A model generated the notes under the pieces. The model was given only the letters and a program-made list of their open reading frames with translations. It did no database searches and had not been told where the DNA came from. The translations under genes and the position numbers were made by a program. Below are positions 1 to 11,574 of a stretch of DNA of 64,000 nucleotides, in pieces; the first letter of the stretch is position 1, and every line of letters starts with the position of its first letter. The stretch comes from Podospora pseudoanserina (Eukaryota > Ascomycota > Sordariomycetes > Sordariales > Podosporaceae): NCBI RefSeq assembly GCF_035222485.1, contig NW_026946670.1:1-64000 (forward strand). The letters are read 5' to 3'.

Positions 1-1663
1 AACTAATATCATGATTATCTAGGCATTTTAAGTATCTATTATACTCTATACAAAAAGCTAAAAAAAAATTTTTTATTTTTAGCTTGTTTAATCAATATAC
101 CATTACCATAATTTTTTATATTATTTATATTTGGAGCTTGCGCCCTACTCATTTTATTCTATCATTTGCTGGTAATTTATCTAAACCAAAGCTAGATCTT
201 CCATATATTTTTAAATAATTTAAGGCGGTAATATTTTTTTTAGACATTTTACCAAGTTTACTAAACAATAATAAAGCTTTAGCTAAATCTTTTGATTGAT
301 AATGTAAATATTCTGGAAGACAGTTTATTCTACCTCTAAAATCCGCATTAACAGGTATAAAAAAATTCAGGTACATTTCTAAATATTTCAGCTAATCCTA
401 GTATATTTTCTTGAAGTTCTTTTTTACTTAAGGCGCAAGCTCTAACTATCTAATTATACCTTTTCTTTTTTAGTTAACTTAGATTTTTCGAGTAAAGTAT
501 GAATATAACTAGAATCTATCAATTCTTTTTCGAAATAATCACTACCATATAATTCAATAAAATCTAAGACCTCTGTGTTAATTTTATATTATACCGAACT
601 TAAATTATTTACTATATCATATATTATATTAATATCTAGGATTTAACTTCTCTCACGAACATTTCACTTTTGTTTTACAATATCCATATTAAAACGTACA
701 TCATTAATTAAATAACCTCCATTTACTCTATTTGTATAAGGTTTAGGCTTTACTATCATAGGAATTCTTTTTGGTAAAACAAGTACTGACCCAATTTTAG
801 GTAATATCTTTAAAACCTTGTTAGTAGGTTTTCAAACAATTGATTTTTCTTTATATCCTAATGTTATAGTTTCCATTTCTAATAAATCCGCCTCTTTTGT
901 AAAAATTGATATTTTTTGTCCTAATGAAAATTGAAATATATTATTTAAAAGTTTTTCTACTAAATCCTTATTATCCCAAATTCAACTAGATAAATAGTAA
1001 TACTTTTGTTCCTCTAGACTTAATTTAATTTTAGTATTAATAAATTCCATATAAAAAAGTTATTTACTAGTTATTCTCCCATTTCAAAAGCTACAGTTGA
1101 AGTGTTATTTGAGTTGTCTAACTTTTTAGAATGATAAGATAATATTCATCATTTTTTCTTTTTTTTTTAAGTTTAGTCATAAAATGATTAGGATAATCAT
1201 TATGAAAATTATTAATTGTAGTAATTAAAGTAGGTTTGACTTTAATAAATATCTCAGCTAATTTAGGGTTAAAAACAGAATAGTCTATAACTCCAAGGTT
1301 TTTTGATTTTAGTTTTTCTTTAAAACCAGTGTAAGCAAATGAAGATAATAATTCTTCTAACATCATTTGTGTTTCTTCATTAATAGGGTGATTAAGAAGA
1401 ACACTAGTTAAGTTTTTAAATATAAAAGTATTAGCTTTAAAACTTTTTTTTAGATTTTTACCATTCATATCCTCAACATTTGTACTATATAATCTATAAG
1501 TTATTGATGTTGCACCACACGAAAGAAGAAGTGAAAGAGAAAAAGCTCTAAAACCATTGCTTAAGTTTAAGCATGTACGACCAAAAGAAAAATTGAATAA
1601 GTTATTATGGGTAATACCACGTCTTTGTATTGTGATTAGATGTAATATTGAAGGGCCACGCAA
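1..1663 (-). pseudogene. rpo: broken phage-type RNA polymerase of linear mitochondrial plasmid type (rpo), 3' part beyond window
   Basis: Minus-strand fragments line up in order as a single-subunit phage-type RNA polymerase. 1663-1118 holds a 181-residue N-terminal piece. 1050-643 gives 135 residues (TGA as Trp) containing RIPMIVKPKPY and GGYLIND, as in the family's core. About 560-465 and 430-124 carry NTEVLDFIELYG and then NADFRGRINCLPEYLHYQ and DLAKALLLF, matching the DxxGR template-binding region. The left edge (about 120-1) continues with FLAFCIEYNRYLKCL. The pieces are in different frames and separated by stops. Two of the breaks coincide with GC-rich repeat units (around 132-143 and 430-441). 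Such genes occur on fungal linear mitochondrial plasmids and as integrated copies. I infer a decayed plasmid integration. The N-terminal piece is assigned only by position. Confidence 0.82.
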
Positions 1664-2452
1664 TAGTGGTGAATGTTTTCAAACCCCTCTATTTTTATTT
1701 TTGTATAAATTTATACCTTTTAGACAAAATCAGTTAAGCCCTTGGTGAGGCAAGTGGTACAAATAGTTTTTTTTAGAGCTCACACCCTTAAAAAAAAACT
1801 ATGGTACTTAATCTGAAATCGAAGGGTCAGCGATTAAATATTATTTTTATGAAAAATTCCATACGGAATATATGTAGTCCACTTTAAGTAAATTTTAATT
1901 ATCTAATGAAACTAAAAGTGTACCTTTCATAAGGTACTGCGAGAGTATTTACGTATAAATACGAACCTTTTTTTTTAGATTTGGATTTAGTATATAAGTA
2001 CTTGGGTATTATACACTAAATATTTATTAGGGGTTGTTTTTATCAGAAAATAACCACAAATTTTTAAAAAATTTGTGAGGGTATATAAAGCTAAAATCCA
2101 TGATTTTCAATTTTCTACTGCTTTAGAGAAAAATTCAAAAATTGGATCTTTAGAGATGATAGACTACTCTCTATATATGTCCCAAATTACAAGTTGAAAT
2201 CATACTCTTCTCGCTTTAATATATAATATTAGCGAGCTCTATAGATTTAAAGGAAGGAGACTATTGTTATTAAATGGCTAGTTATTCCTCTTAATTATGC
2301 AATAGGAGGTACAGGGTAGTGTGGACACATATGCTCCATTCTTGTTTTATTTATTCCTATATCCTGTTAAATTATTATATAAATTTTAATAGTATTAAAA
2401 TTTTATAGAAATCTTAGAATATTAAAAAATCTACTTTTTTATCGTAACTTAA
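1664..2452. other. spacer with possible ORF relic
   Basis: No intact gene seen. It is AT-rich with several 10-20 nt imperfect palindromes. About 2079-2281 on the plus strand is open in code 4 (67 codons, containing KNSKIGSLEMIDYS and ending in TAG) with no recognisable family. It could be decayed plasmid sequence next to the rpo remnant, but nothing in it proves that. Confidence 0.4.
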
Positions 2453-2524
2453 AAGAAATTAGCTCAATGGTAGAGCAACCGTTTTACACACGGAAGGCTA
2501 TGAGTTCGAATCTCCTATTTCTTA
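2453..2524 (+). tRNA. trnV: tRNA-Val (anticodon UAC)
   Basis: Cloverleaf is visible: acceptor AAGAAAT pairs with ATTTCTT, D arm GCTC/GAGC with a GG-containing loop, anticodon loop TTTACAC with TAC at positions 34-36, and a T loop of TTCGAAT type. The anticodon stem has one A-A mismatch at its base. It lies 183 nt upstream of cob on the same strand. Confidence 0.88.
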
Positions 2525-2707
2525 TAAGGCAGGTGCGAGCTCTATATTTATAGCTCGCACCTAAACATGATTAAATTTAGGTGCGTTCTCTAAATATATT
2601 GATATATATTATAAAGTTTTGTGTAGTTTATAGTAGGATGCTTGGTTTGGTTTAATTATCTTTATTATTTTTTTTTCAATTTAAATTTATTTTTTTTTTA
2701 CACACCC

Positions 2708-5700
2708 ATGAGAATATTAAAAAGCCATCCTTTATTGAAATTAGTTAATTCCTACCTTATTGATGCGTCACAACCAAGTAACATAAGTTATTTATGAAAT
2801 TTTGGTTCTTTATTATTACTTTGTTTAGTTATACAAATTATAACAGGTGTAACTTTAGCCATGCATTATAGTCCTAATGTATTAGAAGCTTTTAATTCTA
2901 TAGAGCATATGTACTCGTAATGTGCTCTTTAAATCGGGTTAAATTGCTGAAAACCCCCCCCCTGATTATCAGGGGACAATCAGCAGGTAAGTTGATCGGC
3001 ATAGGGATACCCTAAATGTCGATTATCATCTTCAGAGACTACACACTTGACACCTATAAAGGTGATGATATAGTCCAAATTTTACTGTAAAGTAAAACAA
3101 GAATGATTACCTATCTATGCCTAAATGATGTAGGCATAACTTTATTATCATTTATTTTCGTATCAGGTATTAAAAATAAAATGGGATTACGTAAATTTTC
3201 TAGTATAACAGTACGGGATACACAAAATGAATCTTTTAATAATAACAATAGTGTAAATAAAAATAACGAATTTTTACATTGGTTTAGTGGGTTTACTGAT
3301 GCTGAGGGTAATTTTTTAATAAGCATAGATCGTAATTATGTCAAATTAAGATTTAAAATTAGGAGCTTGCGCCTACATATAGATGATCTAAAAGTTCTTC
3401 AAGTTATTCAGGCGAAGCACAAATTTAAACATAGGTAGAATAACCGTAGAAGAAGTTAGAAGTCGCTGTTCTTTCATTGTAGAAGATATTTCAGGTATTA
3501 ATACAATATGTTCTATATTTAATAATTACCCCTTACATACTAGTAAAAAACTAGATTTCCAAGATTTTTATGAAGCTTTGCTAATTAGAACTAAAGAAAA
3601 AATTATATCTCCCACTAATTTAGAAAAAATATTATGCTTAAAAAATGGTATGAATTCTAAAAGAGAAATATTTACGTATGATATAACAAAATCTCAAATT
3701 ATAATAGACCCTAACTGATTTATAGGTTTTATGGAGGGTGAAGGAACTTTTGGTATTAAAACAGGATCATCATTGTATTTACAAGTAGCTCAAAAAAATA
3801 CAAGTCAGGAATGTTTAAATGGAATAACTAATTATTTAATTGCTTTATCCAACAATACTAAATACTTTCATACTCAAATTAATAAAATATTACCTTTAAA
3901 TGTTACAAGTGCAATTAATGCTAAAACAAGTGTAGTATCTTTGGTAGTGAGTAATATAGATGCTCTATATTATTATATTTTACCTTTATTGGATGAATCT
4001 AAATTTTATAGTCGTAAATTCGAAGATTTTAAATTATGAATAATGGCTTTAATATTGAAAATTCGAGGATATTATTATACACTTGAGGGTAAAAATCAAC
4101 CCATTCTTGGGTGGAAATATCAGAAATTCTTAATAAAAGATATAATACAACTGTGTCGAGTGAGAATGTTAAGGAAATAATTAATAATATTAGCAAAAAG
4201 TTTGAAGATATTATAAAAAAAAGATTCTCCTTTTGATATAGAGTTAGATATACCGCACACTGAAAATGTACGTAAGTTTAGTATAGCTAATAGATCTGAA
4301 AAGCCTAAAACTGTATATATTTATACAAATGAAGGTTTAATAGAAGGATCTCCTTTTACTTCGTATAGTGCAGCACATTTTAATTTACTTGGTATAGTGA
4401 AGTACCCCTTCCCTTCTTTAAAACACTAAATCTTTGATACTAATAAACTTAATAAAGACAAATATACTCTAATAACCTAGATTGTCGACGTCTAAAATAT
4501 TAAGGAAGTGGGTCGCTTACTTAAATTAAAGCCGCCCTTCCTTTTTTATTTTTTATCTAGAGATATAGTAGATAAATATTTCATTTTCAATTATTATAGT
4601 TATTTACGTGTACGGTTTCATATTATTTATTATAATTCCTTTATTATCTTATTCTAACGCAGATACTGCAAAAGAGGTAATTATTAAAGAAGTTAAGGGT
4701 AAAGCTGGTATTTACCGTTGAATTAATAACAATAACGGTAAATGCTATGTGGGAAGTAGTGTTGATTTATCTAAACGTCTTTATAGATATTATAGTTTAG
4801 CACATATTACTCAACAATCTAAATTTAGTTTAATATGTAAAGCTCTACTTAAAAGAGGTTACTCCTCTTTTACTTTTGAAATTTTAGAGTATTGTAATAA
4901 AGAAGATGTTTTAATTAGAGAACAATATTATTTAGATTTATTGAAACCGGAATATAACATTTTAAAAATTGCGGGTTCACCTCTTGGTTATAAACATACT
5001 GAGGAAGATAAAGAAAAAATGAGAGGTCCTAGAAGTTTAAATCCAGAACATTTAGCTAAAATTAGATCACATATTTCTAAACTTAATGCTAAAAGAGCTA
5101 TTAGTTTTGTTGTTAATGATCTGGAGAAAAAGACTTTGACTGAATTTTCTTCACTACGTGCCGCAGCTAGAGAATTGCATATTGCAGAAGTATCTATCAA
5201 AAAATATTTAAATAATTCTAAATTATTTAAAAATCGTTATATTTTTACTTCTAAAGTAAATAAATAATAAAAAGGATAAAATTAATTTAGGTTAATTAAA
5301 TCCTAGTAGTAATACTTGTAATCGCTATATAGATACAAATAGATTATATAAAAATAAATATATTTTTTCCTCTAATCCCATAGATAGCGCGTCTAGGTGT
5401 TAGCTTATAGTAGATAGATTTCATCTGTATACGATTATGAGAGATGTAAATAATGGATGATTAGTACGTTATTTACACAGTAACACAGCTTCAGCTTTCT
5501 TTTTCTTAGTATATTTACATATAGGAAGAGGAATGTATTATGGATCATATAGAGCTCCTAGAACATTAGTTTGAGCTATAGGTACAGTTATACTTATAGT
5601 TATGATTGTAACTGCTTTCCTGGGTTATGAATATAGCCCAAAATGGTTTAATATAAGTAATAAAGAAAATATAATAAAGCATAATAAAATAAACAATCAT

Positions 5701-8700
5701 AGACTGTTTAATAAAAGCATAGTTAAAAGAGGATATTGTACAGGCCGTCCAAAAGATAATATTGAAATTTCTGAAAGACTAAAAACAATTATTCAAGAAT
5801 TAGGTTTAAACCCTGTATATGCTTATGAAAATTTAAATTTAGAAGATACTAGAAAACAAATTTTAAACGATACTAGAGGTTTAAGCGGTATATATATGAT
5901 AGTTAATAAAGTAACTAAAGACTATTATATAGGTTCTGCGTCGACTAATAGATTTTACGCTAGATTCAGTAATCATGTTATTTATTTCAGAGGAAGCAAA
6001 ATAGTTAAATTAGCAATAAAAAAATATGATTTAATAAATTTTGCTTTTATTGTATTAGATTTATATCCTAATATTGTTACTAAGGAAAATAACAAAGAAT
6101 TATTGGATTTAGAAGATAAATATTTAAAATTGTTAGTACCTAATTATAATATTTTGACAGAAGCAGGTTCTAGTTTTGGTTACAAACACACTGAGATTGA
6201 TCGTCAAAAGATGAAAGATATTTATAGTGACGCTAGACGTGAAAGAATCGGTAATCTAAACAAAGATAAAAAGCTTTTTCCTGAAACCATAGAAAAAATA
6301 AGAGAAAAGGCTTTAAATAGACCTTCTATGTCTGATGTAACTAAACAAAAGTGTATAACTAATACAAGACCTGTTGTGTTGTATAATTTAAATGGAACTG
6401 TTTACGGTGAATATTCTACTATTTTAGATGCAGCTAAATCTATAAACTGTGACGAAAAAACTATTAGAAGAGCATTAAAAACAGAAAAAAGATTAGTAAA
6501 AAGACAATGAATAGTAAAAGATTTCAAGTAAATAGTTATTTTATTATCAAGGCTGCGCTATCCTTTGGATAGTGAAACCGCTAAAGCTCTTTATTATACT
6601 TTATTTTTATATTAAATTATAGTTCCATGAGTAACAATCTTTTTGTAATCTTTATAGAAAAAAAAAGATTAAAGTGGTATATCCCGACAGGGATATAGAA
6701 TAGTCTTTATGATTATTTGGCAATGTTAGTGAAAACGATCAAAGAAGTTTAAACTTCAAGATCGTCGGTTATATAAATGATCGCGACAGACTGGGTCACT
6801 AATGGGTGGCTGAAATGCTGCTTAATGCATAGTCGAAACTTTTGGTTAGGTGCAGCAAGCTCTTCAACTAATAGAATATACGAATTTAAAGTTATTCTAG
6901 CTTATTATCTTTATAATAAGTAAGTTTGTATGTTCTGCCTTACGGGCAAATGTCCTTATGAGGTGCTACGGTTATTACTAACCTTGTTAGTGCTATACCA
7001 TGAATCGGACAAGATATTGTTGAGTCAAAAATTATTATAATAATTATTAATTTATGTTTTGGTGTTGTTATTTTATTTTCAGTTGTAGCTGTTAACAAGT
7101 ATATGGCTTCGTTACATTTAAATGTTTCGGATACCAAAGCTTCCTTACCTACAATAGGAGTTGTTTATAAGAATGCTTTAAAAAAAGGAAATAAAACTTT
7201 AAGATTGGATAAAAAAGAATATATTTCAATTCCTTCGTCTTTTTTAGCCTTTTTAGTTGGATTAATAGATGGGGACGGATATATTCAAATAAGTAAAACA
7301 CCAAAAGGGTTTATAACTATGAAATTAGTTATATCACTACATTTAGAAGATCTTTCTATTTTAGAATATATTCATTCTGTTTTAAAATTAGGTAAGATAG
7401 ATATTTATAAGGATTTGAGAAGCCCTGCTTGCAAATTAGTTATTAATAAAACTGATCTACAAGAAGTATTGTTTCCATTACTTTTATATAATAACATATT
7501 TTTCTTAACTAATACTAGAGTAGATCAATTTAATTTGGCTATGTATATATTAAAAAATGATATTAAATTGTATAATGAAATACCTAATGTAGATAACATA
7601 CCAACTATTTTTGAAATTCCTAATAATCCATTTGATTATACATTATTACATTTTTTTAAAAATTGAATTGTAGGATTTACATGTTCAGAGGGTTCTTTTT
7701 TTATTAAAAGTAATAATGTTGGTTGTTTTCAATTAAAACAAAGAATACATTCTAATTTATTCGAGGCTTTTAAATTAATATTCGATACAAATAGAAAAAT
7801 AGATACAACCAATAATTATAGTCAATTTGGTGTTAGTTCTAAATCTGATATACAAAAAGTTATAAATTTCTTTTCATTTTCAGGTTTACATCCTTTAATA
7901 GGATTAAAATATATACAATACGTTAATTGATTAAATAATTTGCGTGAAAGTTCACGTTATAGTAGTTTAAATTATCCTGAGTAATAGATCAATCTTATAA
8001 ATACTCTTACACCAAAACCTGAATTAATAAGTAATATGGGCTCCTTAAATTAATCTACATATAAGAAGATTAATTTTAAAGTCAAATGGGGAAAATTACA
8101 AGGACGTTTAATAAACATATAAATACCTCCAGTTTATTAGATTATTTGTAGCGAAGTTTAATCAGGTATATATAAAAGGATTAAGAACGTTCAACGACTA
8201 ATGGGTGAGTTATACTAACAATAAGCTCAACACGAAACCCCCAAAACCAAGGTAATAATACGATGGTTTAAGATATAGTCTAATAAACCCTTAAGGGTGT
8301 AAAATATAAATTAAATATTATATATATTGCTATGTCATTTGAGGAGGTTTTTCTGTTAATAATGCTACTTTAAATAGATTCTTTGCTTTACATTATCTAT
8401 TACCTTTTATATTAGTAGCTTTAGTGTTAATGCATTTAATTGCACTTCACGATACTGCAGGTTCAAGTAACCCTTTAGGTATTTCAGGTAATTACGATAG
8501 AATAACATTTGCTCCTTATTACTTATTTAAAGATTTAATTACAATTTTCATCTTTATTTTTGTTTTAAGTTCATTTGTTTTCTTTATGTCTAATGTTTTA
8601 GGTGATAGTGAAAATTATATAATGGCAAATCCTATGCAAACTCCTGCAGCTATTGTGCCTGAATGATAAAGTAAAATAAATGTCATTCTAAAATTTCGCG

Positions 8701-9998
8701 AACTGCTGGGAACCCTTTTTAATTTAAAATTAAAGACGACAATCAGCAAGAAAGCCTTTTATTAAGCTAGTATATACTAAGTTAATTAAGGAATCTTCAG
8801 AGGCTATGCACGAGACAATTAAAGGCGCTTTGGAGCTCGCGCCTTAATTGAAGAGATAGTCCGATCATGGTAGTGATACTATGAATTTAACACACCATCA
8901 ATTGATTTATCCCCTATATTATTCTTTATGTATAGTTCAGTATTATTTGCTGCACGTTCAACCAAAGGAATAACTCGTTTATCTCCTGCTGAAAGAGCTT
9001 CAAAAAAATTACCTGACGAAGTAAAGGAAATATTAATAGGGATTTTACTTGGTGATGCCCACATAGTAAGAAGATCACCAACTGCTAATTCTAGATTAGT
9101 TTATGCTCAAACTGCCATAAAACATAAAGAATATTTCGATTATGTATTTAGTTTCTTTTTACCTTTTTGTGCAAATGACTATAAACCCCAATTTAGACTA
9201 GTAGTGGACAATAGCACTAAAAAAAGATACAGTGCTATATCATTCACAACTATGCAACTTCCTTGTTTTAATGAATATAGAGAATTATTTTATGATTTAA
9301 ATAGAAAAAAAATAGTTCCCGAAAATATAAGAGAATTGTTAACTCCCCGTGGTTTAGCTTTTTGAATTATGGATGACGGAAGTAAACAAGGTAGCGGTTT
9401 ACATATAAGCGTTTATGGATTCTCTAATACAGATGTCGATAAATTAATGTTTACTCTACAAGATAAATTTAATCTTAAATGCTCTATACATTATAACAGG
9501 GACAATAAACCCCGTATTTATATATTTAAAGAATCCATGGATACTTTAATAACTTTAGTAAAACCTTATTTTATTAAAGAAATGTTATATAAATTAGGAT
9601 TATAAAGCTGTCATTTTATAAGTTTCCCTTTGGGGTATAACCTTAATTGACCCATTGATTTATTACCTTTCTATGCTATATTAAGATCTATACCTAATAA
9701 ATTATTAGGTGTTATAGCTATGTTTGCTGCTATTTTAGCAATAATGCTATTACCTATAACAGATTTAGGTAGATCAAAAGGTTTACAGTTTAGACCTTTA
9801 AGTAAGTTTGCTTTCTGAGTTTTTGTAGTAAATTTCTTAATCTTGATGAAATTAGGAGCTTGTCATGTGGAAACTCCATTTATAGAATTAGGGCAATTAA
9901 GTACAGCTCTATATTTCGGTCATTTTATAATAATTGTACCTATAATTAGTTTAATTGAGAATACTTTAGTTGATTTAAACACTATGAGTAAGGGATAA
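2708..9998 (+). CDS. cob: apocytochrome b, 5 exons
   Basis: Complex III haem b subunit of the inner membrane. Predicted exons: 2708-2908, 5434-5625, 6929-7025, 8335-8667, 9658-9998; together 1164 nt, 387 residues plus TAA. Exon 1 encodes [14 protein letters not shown]; exon 2 starts IMRDVNNGW; exon 3 [19 protein letters not shown]; exon 4 [17 protein letters not shown]; exon 5 [18 protein letters not shown] is used for conserved Trp. Introns fall after coding nucleotides 201, 393, 490 and 823, sites commonly occupied in fungal cob. At each junction the 5' exon ends in T and the intron ends in G. Boundaries could shift by 1-3 nt where the flanks allow. The length is normal for the family. Confidence 0.95.
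3103..4440 (+). pseudogene. cob intron 1 LAGLIDADG endonuclease, frameshifted
   Basis: Double-motif LAGLIDADG homing endonuclease in cob intron 1 (2909-5433). The group I core lies upstream of the ORF at about 2947-3080 (CAATCAGCAGG, CAGAGACTACAC, ATATAGTCC). Motif 1 is [12 protein letters not shown] near 3282, motif 2 [12 protein letters not shown] near 3717. The frame is lost at 3412-3421, where a 10-nt GC-rich insert (ggcgaagcac) interrupts an otherwise continuous reading, again near 4100, and at an A8 run near 4213. A C-terminal stretch resembling nuclease-associated modules ([12 protein letters not shown]) remains near 4300. A further 9-12 nt GC unit at about 3361-3372 is in frame. Almost certainly not translated as one protein. 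Confidence 0.8.
4572..5267 (+). CDS. cob intron 1 second ORF, GIY-YIG endonuclease
   Basis: Open in code 4 from just after the TAG at 4569. GIY-YIG signature: AGIYRWINN then [13 protein letters not shown]; catalytic-type [16 protein letters not shown] follows, then the GYKHTEED module and a helix-turn-helix-like C-terminus ([22 protein letters not shown]). There is no in-frame ATG before 4749, which would cut into the YIG motif, so an alternative start or fusion is needed. It shares intron 1 with the broken LAGLIDADG gene and only one group I core is visible, so this looks like a second HEG colonising an occupied intron, or a nested intron whose core has been lost. Confidence 0.75.
5299..5403 (+). 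pseudogene. remnant C-terminus of a second GIY-YIG/NUMOD ORF
   Basis: Thirty-four codons ending in TAG read [19 protein letters not shown], nearly the same tail ([11 protein letters not shown]) that ends the intact GIY-YIG ORF 30 nt upstream. This is what would remain if the incoming ORF displaced the 3' end of an older relative. Confidence 0.5.
5626..6531 (+). CDS. cob intron 2 GIY-YIG endonuclease, fused to exon 2
   Basis: Intron 2 spans 5626-6928. The ORF continues cob exon 2 in frame and ends at TAA 6531; one TGA (6508) is Trp. GIY-YIG motifs: [21 protein letters not shown]. Next come [21 protein letters not shown] and [12 protein letters not shown] (NUMOD3-like), then a NUMOD1/HTH-like tail ([22 protein letters not shown]). 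The group I core lies downstream at about 6660-6840 and includes ACAGACTGGGTCAC and ATGCATAGTCGAA, a group IA-like arrangement. The protein is presumably released from the exon fusion by proteolysis, as is known for such fused HEGs. Confidence 0.9.
7026..7984 (+). CDS. cob intron 3 LAGLIDADG endonuclease, fused to exon 3
   Basis: Intron 3 spans 7026-8334. The ORF is continuous with exon 3. After a hydrophobic stretch ([16 protein letters not shown]) it has motif 1 [16 protein letters not shown] and a degenerate motif 2 [14 protein letters not shown], and ends at TAA 7984. The core at about 8080-8290 carries GAACGTTCAACGACTAATGGG and AGATATAGTCT. The second motif keeps the acidic Glu (SEG), so activity is possible. 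Confidence 0.88.
8928..9605 (+). CDS. cob intron 4 LAGLIDADG (type 2) endonuclease
   Basis: Intron 4 spans 8668-9657. The core (AACTGCTGGGAAC, CAATCAGCAAG, CAGAGGCTATGC, AGATAGTCCG) lies 5' of the ORF at about 8690-8870, so the ORF has its own ATG. It belongs to the LAGLIDADG_2 style: [15 protein letters not shown] near the start and [17 protein letters not shown] in the middle; 225 residues with one TGA-Trp at 9366. Complete and plausibly active as endonuclease or maturase. Confidence 0.88.
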
Positions 9999-10499
9999 AA
10001 AAAAATAAGTATAAGTGTACTTAGCAAACCGTGAAAGGCTATATGAAAATGATTAATTTTTAAAATATGAAAATGATAAAAAAAAATAAACGTTAATAGG
10101 TCAACTCTCAAAGGTATTGCATTTATTTAAAACTAAATAGAAAAATCAAAAAATTTTTTTTTATTTAATCCTAAGAACATTCGCTATTAGAATATGGGAG
10201 AAGCGGAATAAGGCTTTTTTTTTTAAGCTAAAACTTTAAAGCCCATTAGGAAATTTAAGGATTATTGTTAGTTAAGAAATTGGTTAGATGTGTAGAGTTA
10301 TACGTTTCATTTCATTTCATTACTAACTCTTCATTCCCCCCCCCTGTGCTATTTTTTTTTATCCCTTATTTTTTGCCCCTATAGCTCAACGGTAGTACCT
10401 CAAAGAGGCGCAAGGTCATGCGGCTTATCTACGCTAAGTTTAACCAACCCTTTTAAAATTTGTTGGAAGTAAACTAGTCATGTATGCCGAGGATAGAAT
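9999..10499. other. spacer after cob
   Basis: No gene seen. It holds homopolymer runs (A, T, C8), one copy of the dispersed AATCCT...AAAGCCCA motif (10161-10246) and, at about 10377, a 25-nt stretch that looks like the 5' half of a tRNA but has no matching 3' half. Confidence 0.5.
10161..10246 (+). repeat. dispersed spacer motif, copy 1
   Basis: Begins TTATTTAATCCT, has GGGAGAAGCGGAATAAGGC in the middle and ends CTTTAAAGCCCA. Two further copies lie at 11431-11574 and 58933-59030. Shared blocks in the same order suggest a common RNA element such as a processing or promoter-associated signal; no function is proven. Confidence 0.55.
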
Positions 10500-11237
10500 A
10501 TGTTTTCTAGAAGAGGAAAGCCACATAGAAAATTCTCAAATAAACCTCGGGGAGTAAAAGTAATTGATGATAAAAGAGGGTGATCCCGTAAAAACGGTAA
10601 ACAACTAAAAAGCATTATAAAATTTTTAGGTCTAGAGCTAGAAATAATAAAAACCAGAGTTGAATGAAAACTAAGATAGAGAACCCGTAAGGGAGCCTCA
10701 TTAGAATACGGCGATCCTCATTCACTGCTAGTATTTATACAAATAGAGTGGGATAAAATAAGACGAAAAGCAGGTATACTAACACTATATGATGAACTAA
10801 AGAAAAATTATAAATATGATGTTAAAACAGAAGTAAGTCATGTTTTGGTGGTAATAAACAAGCCCAATATATAAAATATAGAAAAAGAGTTTGTAAGCAT
10901 TACGATCAAAGAGTGACTTTATGCAAAAATAAGTTTACAATCGCAATATTTTGTTAACCCTAGTATAGCAAAAGCTATTAATTTTTTAAAAAGTCCCACA
11001 CATGATGTAAATGTGTCATATGTTAATGCATGGGGTTTTAATTATTACTTATTACAAGAAAGTAAGATAAGAACTCCAGAAATATTAAGCGAATTTTCTA
11101 GTGCGGAAGTCGAGGTAAAATATAGGCTATATAAGGCTAGTGATGCACAGGAAGTAAAGATGAAAATACTTAAGAATGAAATGACTACACAGGAAGCCCG
11201 TGCAAGACTTAGGACTATTTTTGGACCATGAACATAA
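10500..11237 (+). pseudogene. unrecognised ORF with two in-frame stops
   Basis: A single code-4 frame of 246 codons starts at ATG (MFSRRGKPHRKFSNKPRG) and runs to TAA 11235-11237, interrupted only by one TAG near 10677 and one TAA at 10872-10874. The product is basic (KRGWSRKNGKQLKS, EIIKTRVEWKLR) and its last third is acidic and helical (EILSEFSSAEVEVKYRL). It matches no family I know; ribosomal-protein-like or plasmid-derived are both possible. Its richer composition than the flanks supports a once-coding sequence. Either decayed or read through. Confidence 0.5.
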
Positions 11238-11430
11238 AATTTATTTTTGTAAATAAGTAATAATTATTTATTTTTGTATAAGTTATATTATAACTAGTTT
11301 TTAGTCAAAATAGGTGCAAGCTCGCTAATTTATTTTATATCGATAAATTAAAGGTTTTGTCATGTACTCTAATTTCTATAAAAATAAAACTAAATAAGTA
11401 ATGGTAATATATATATATAAAATTCATTAT

Positions 11431-11574
11431 TTATTTAATCCTTTTAAATAGGTTTAATAGAAAGTGGAGAAATCATTTTTTTTATACGTTTAAAAGAAAA
11501 GAGAGAAGCCTTAGTTTTGTAGCTAACTAGTTTGATTATTCTATAATAATTAAAGATTTTAAGTTAAAGCCCAT
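11431..11574 (+). repeat. dispersed spacer motif, copy 2
   Basis: TTATTTAATCCTTTTAAA, then GAGAGAAGCCTTA, then TTAAGTTAAAGCCCAT. The closest match is copy 3 upstream of nad4 (58933-59030), which shares all three blocks. Confidence 0.6.

Noticed and set aside
10377-10412. Sequence starting GCCCCTATAGCTCAACGG like a tRNA 5' half
   Set aside because: No anticodon stem, T arm or complementary acceptor follows at tRNA distance, and the downstream candidate 3' half belongs to the tRNA-Cys-like fold.
10500-10530. GAGGAAAGCC text as part of mitochondrial RNase P RNA
   Set aside because: The second conserved region (ACAGAA followed by GGCTTA) is not found downstream in the right order, and the stretch lies in a longer open frame.
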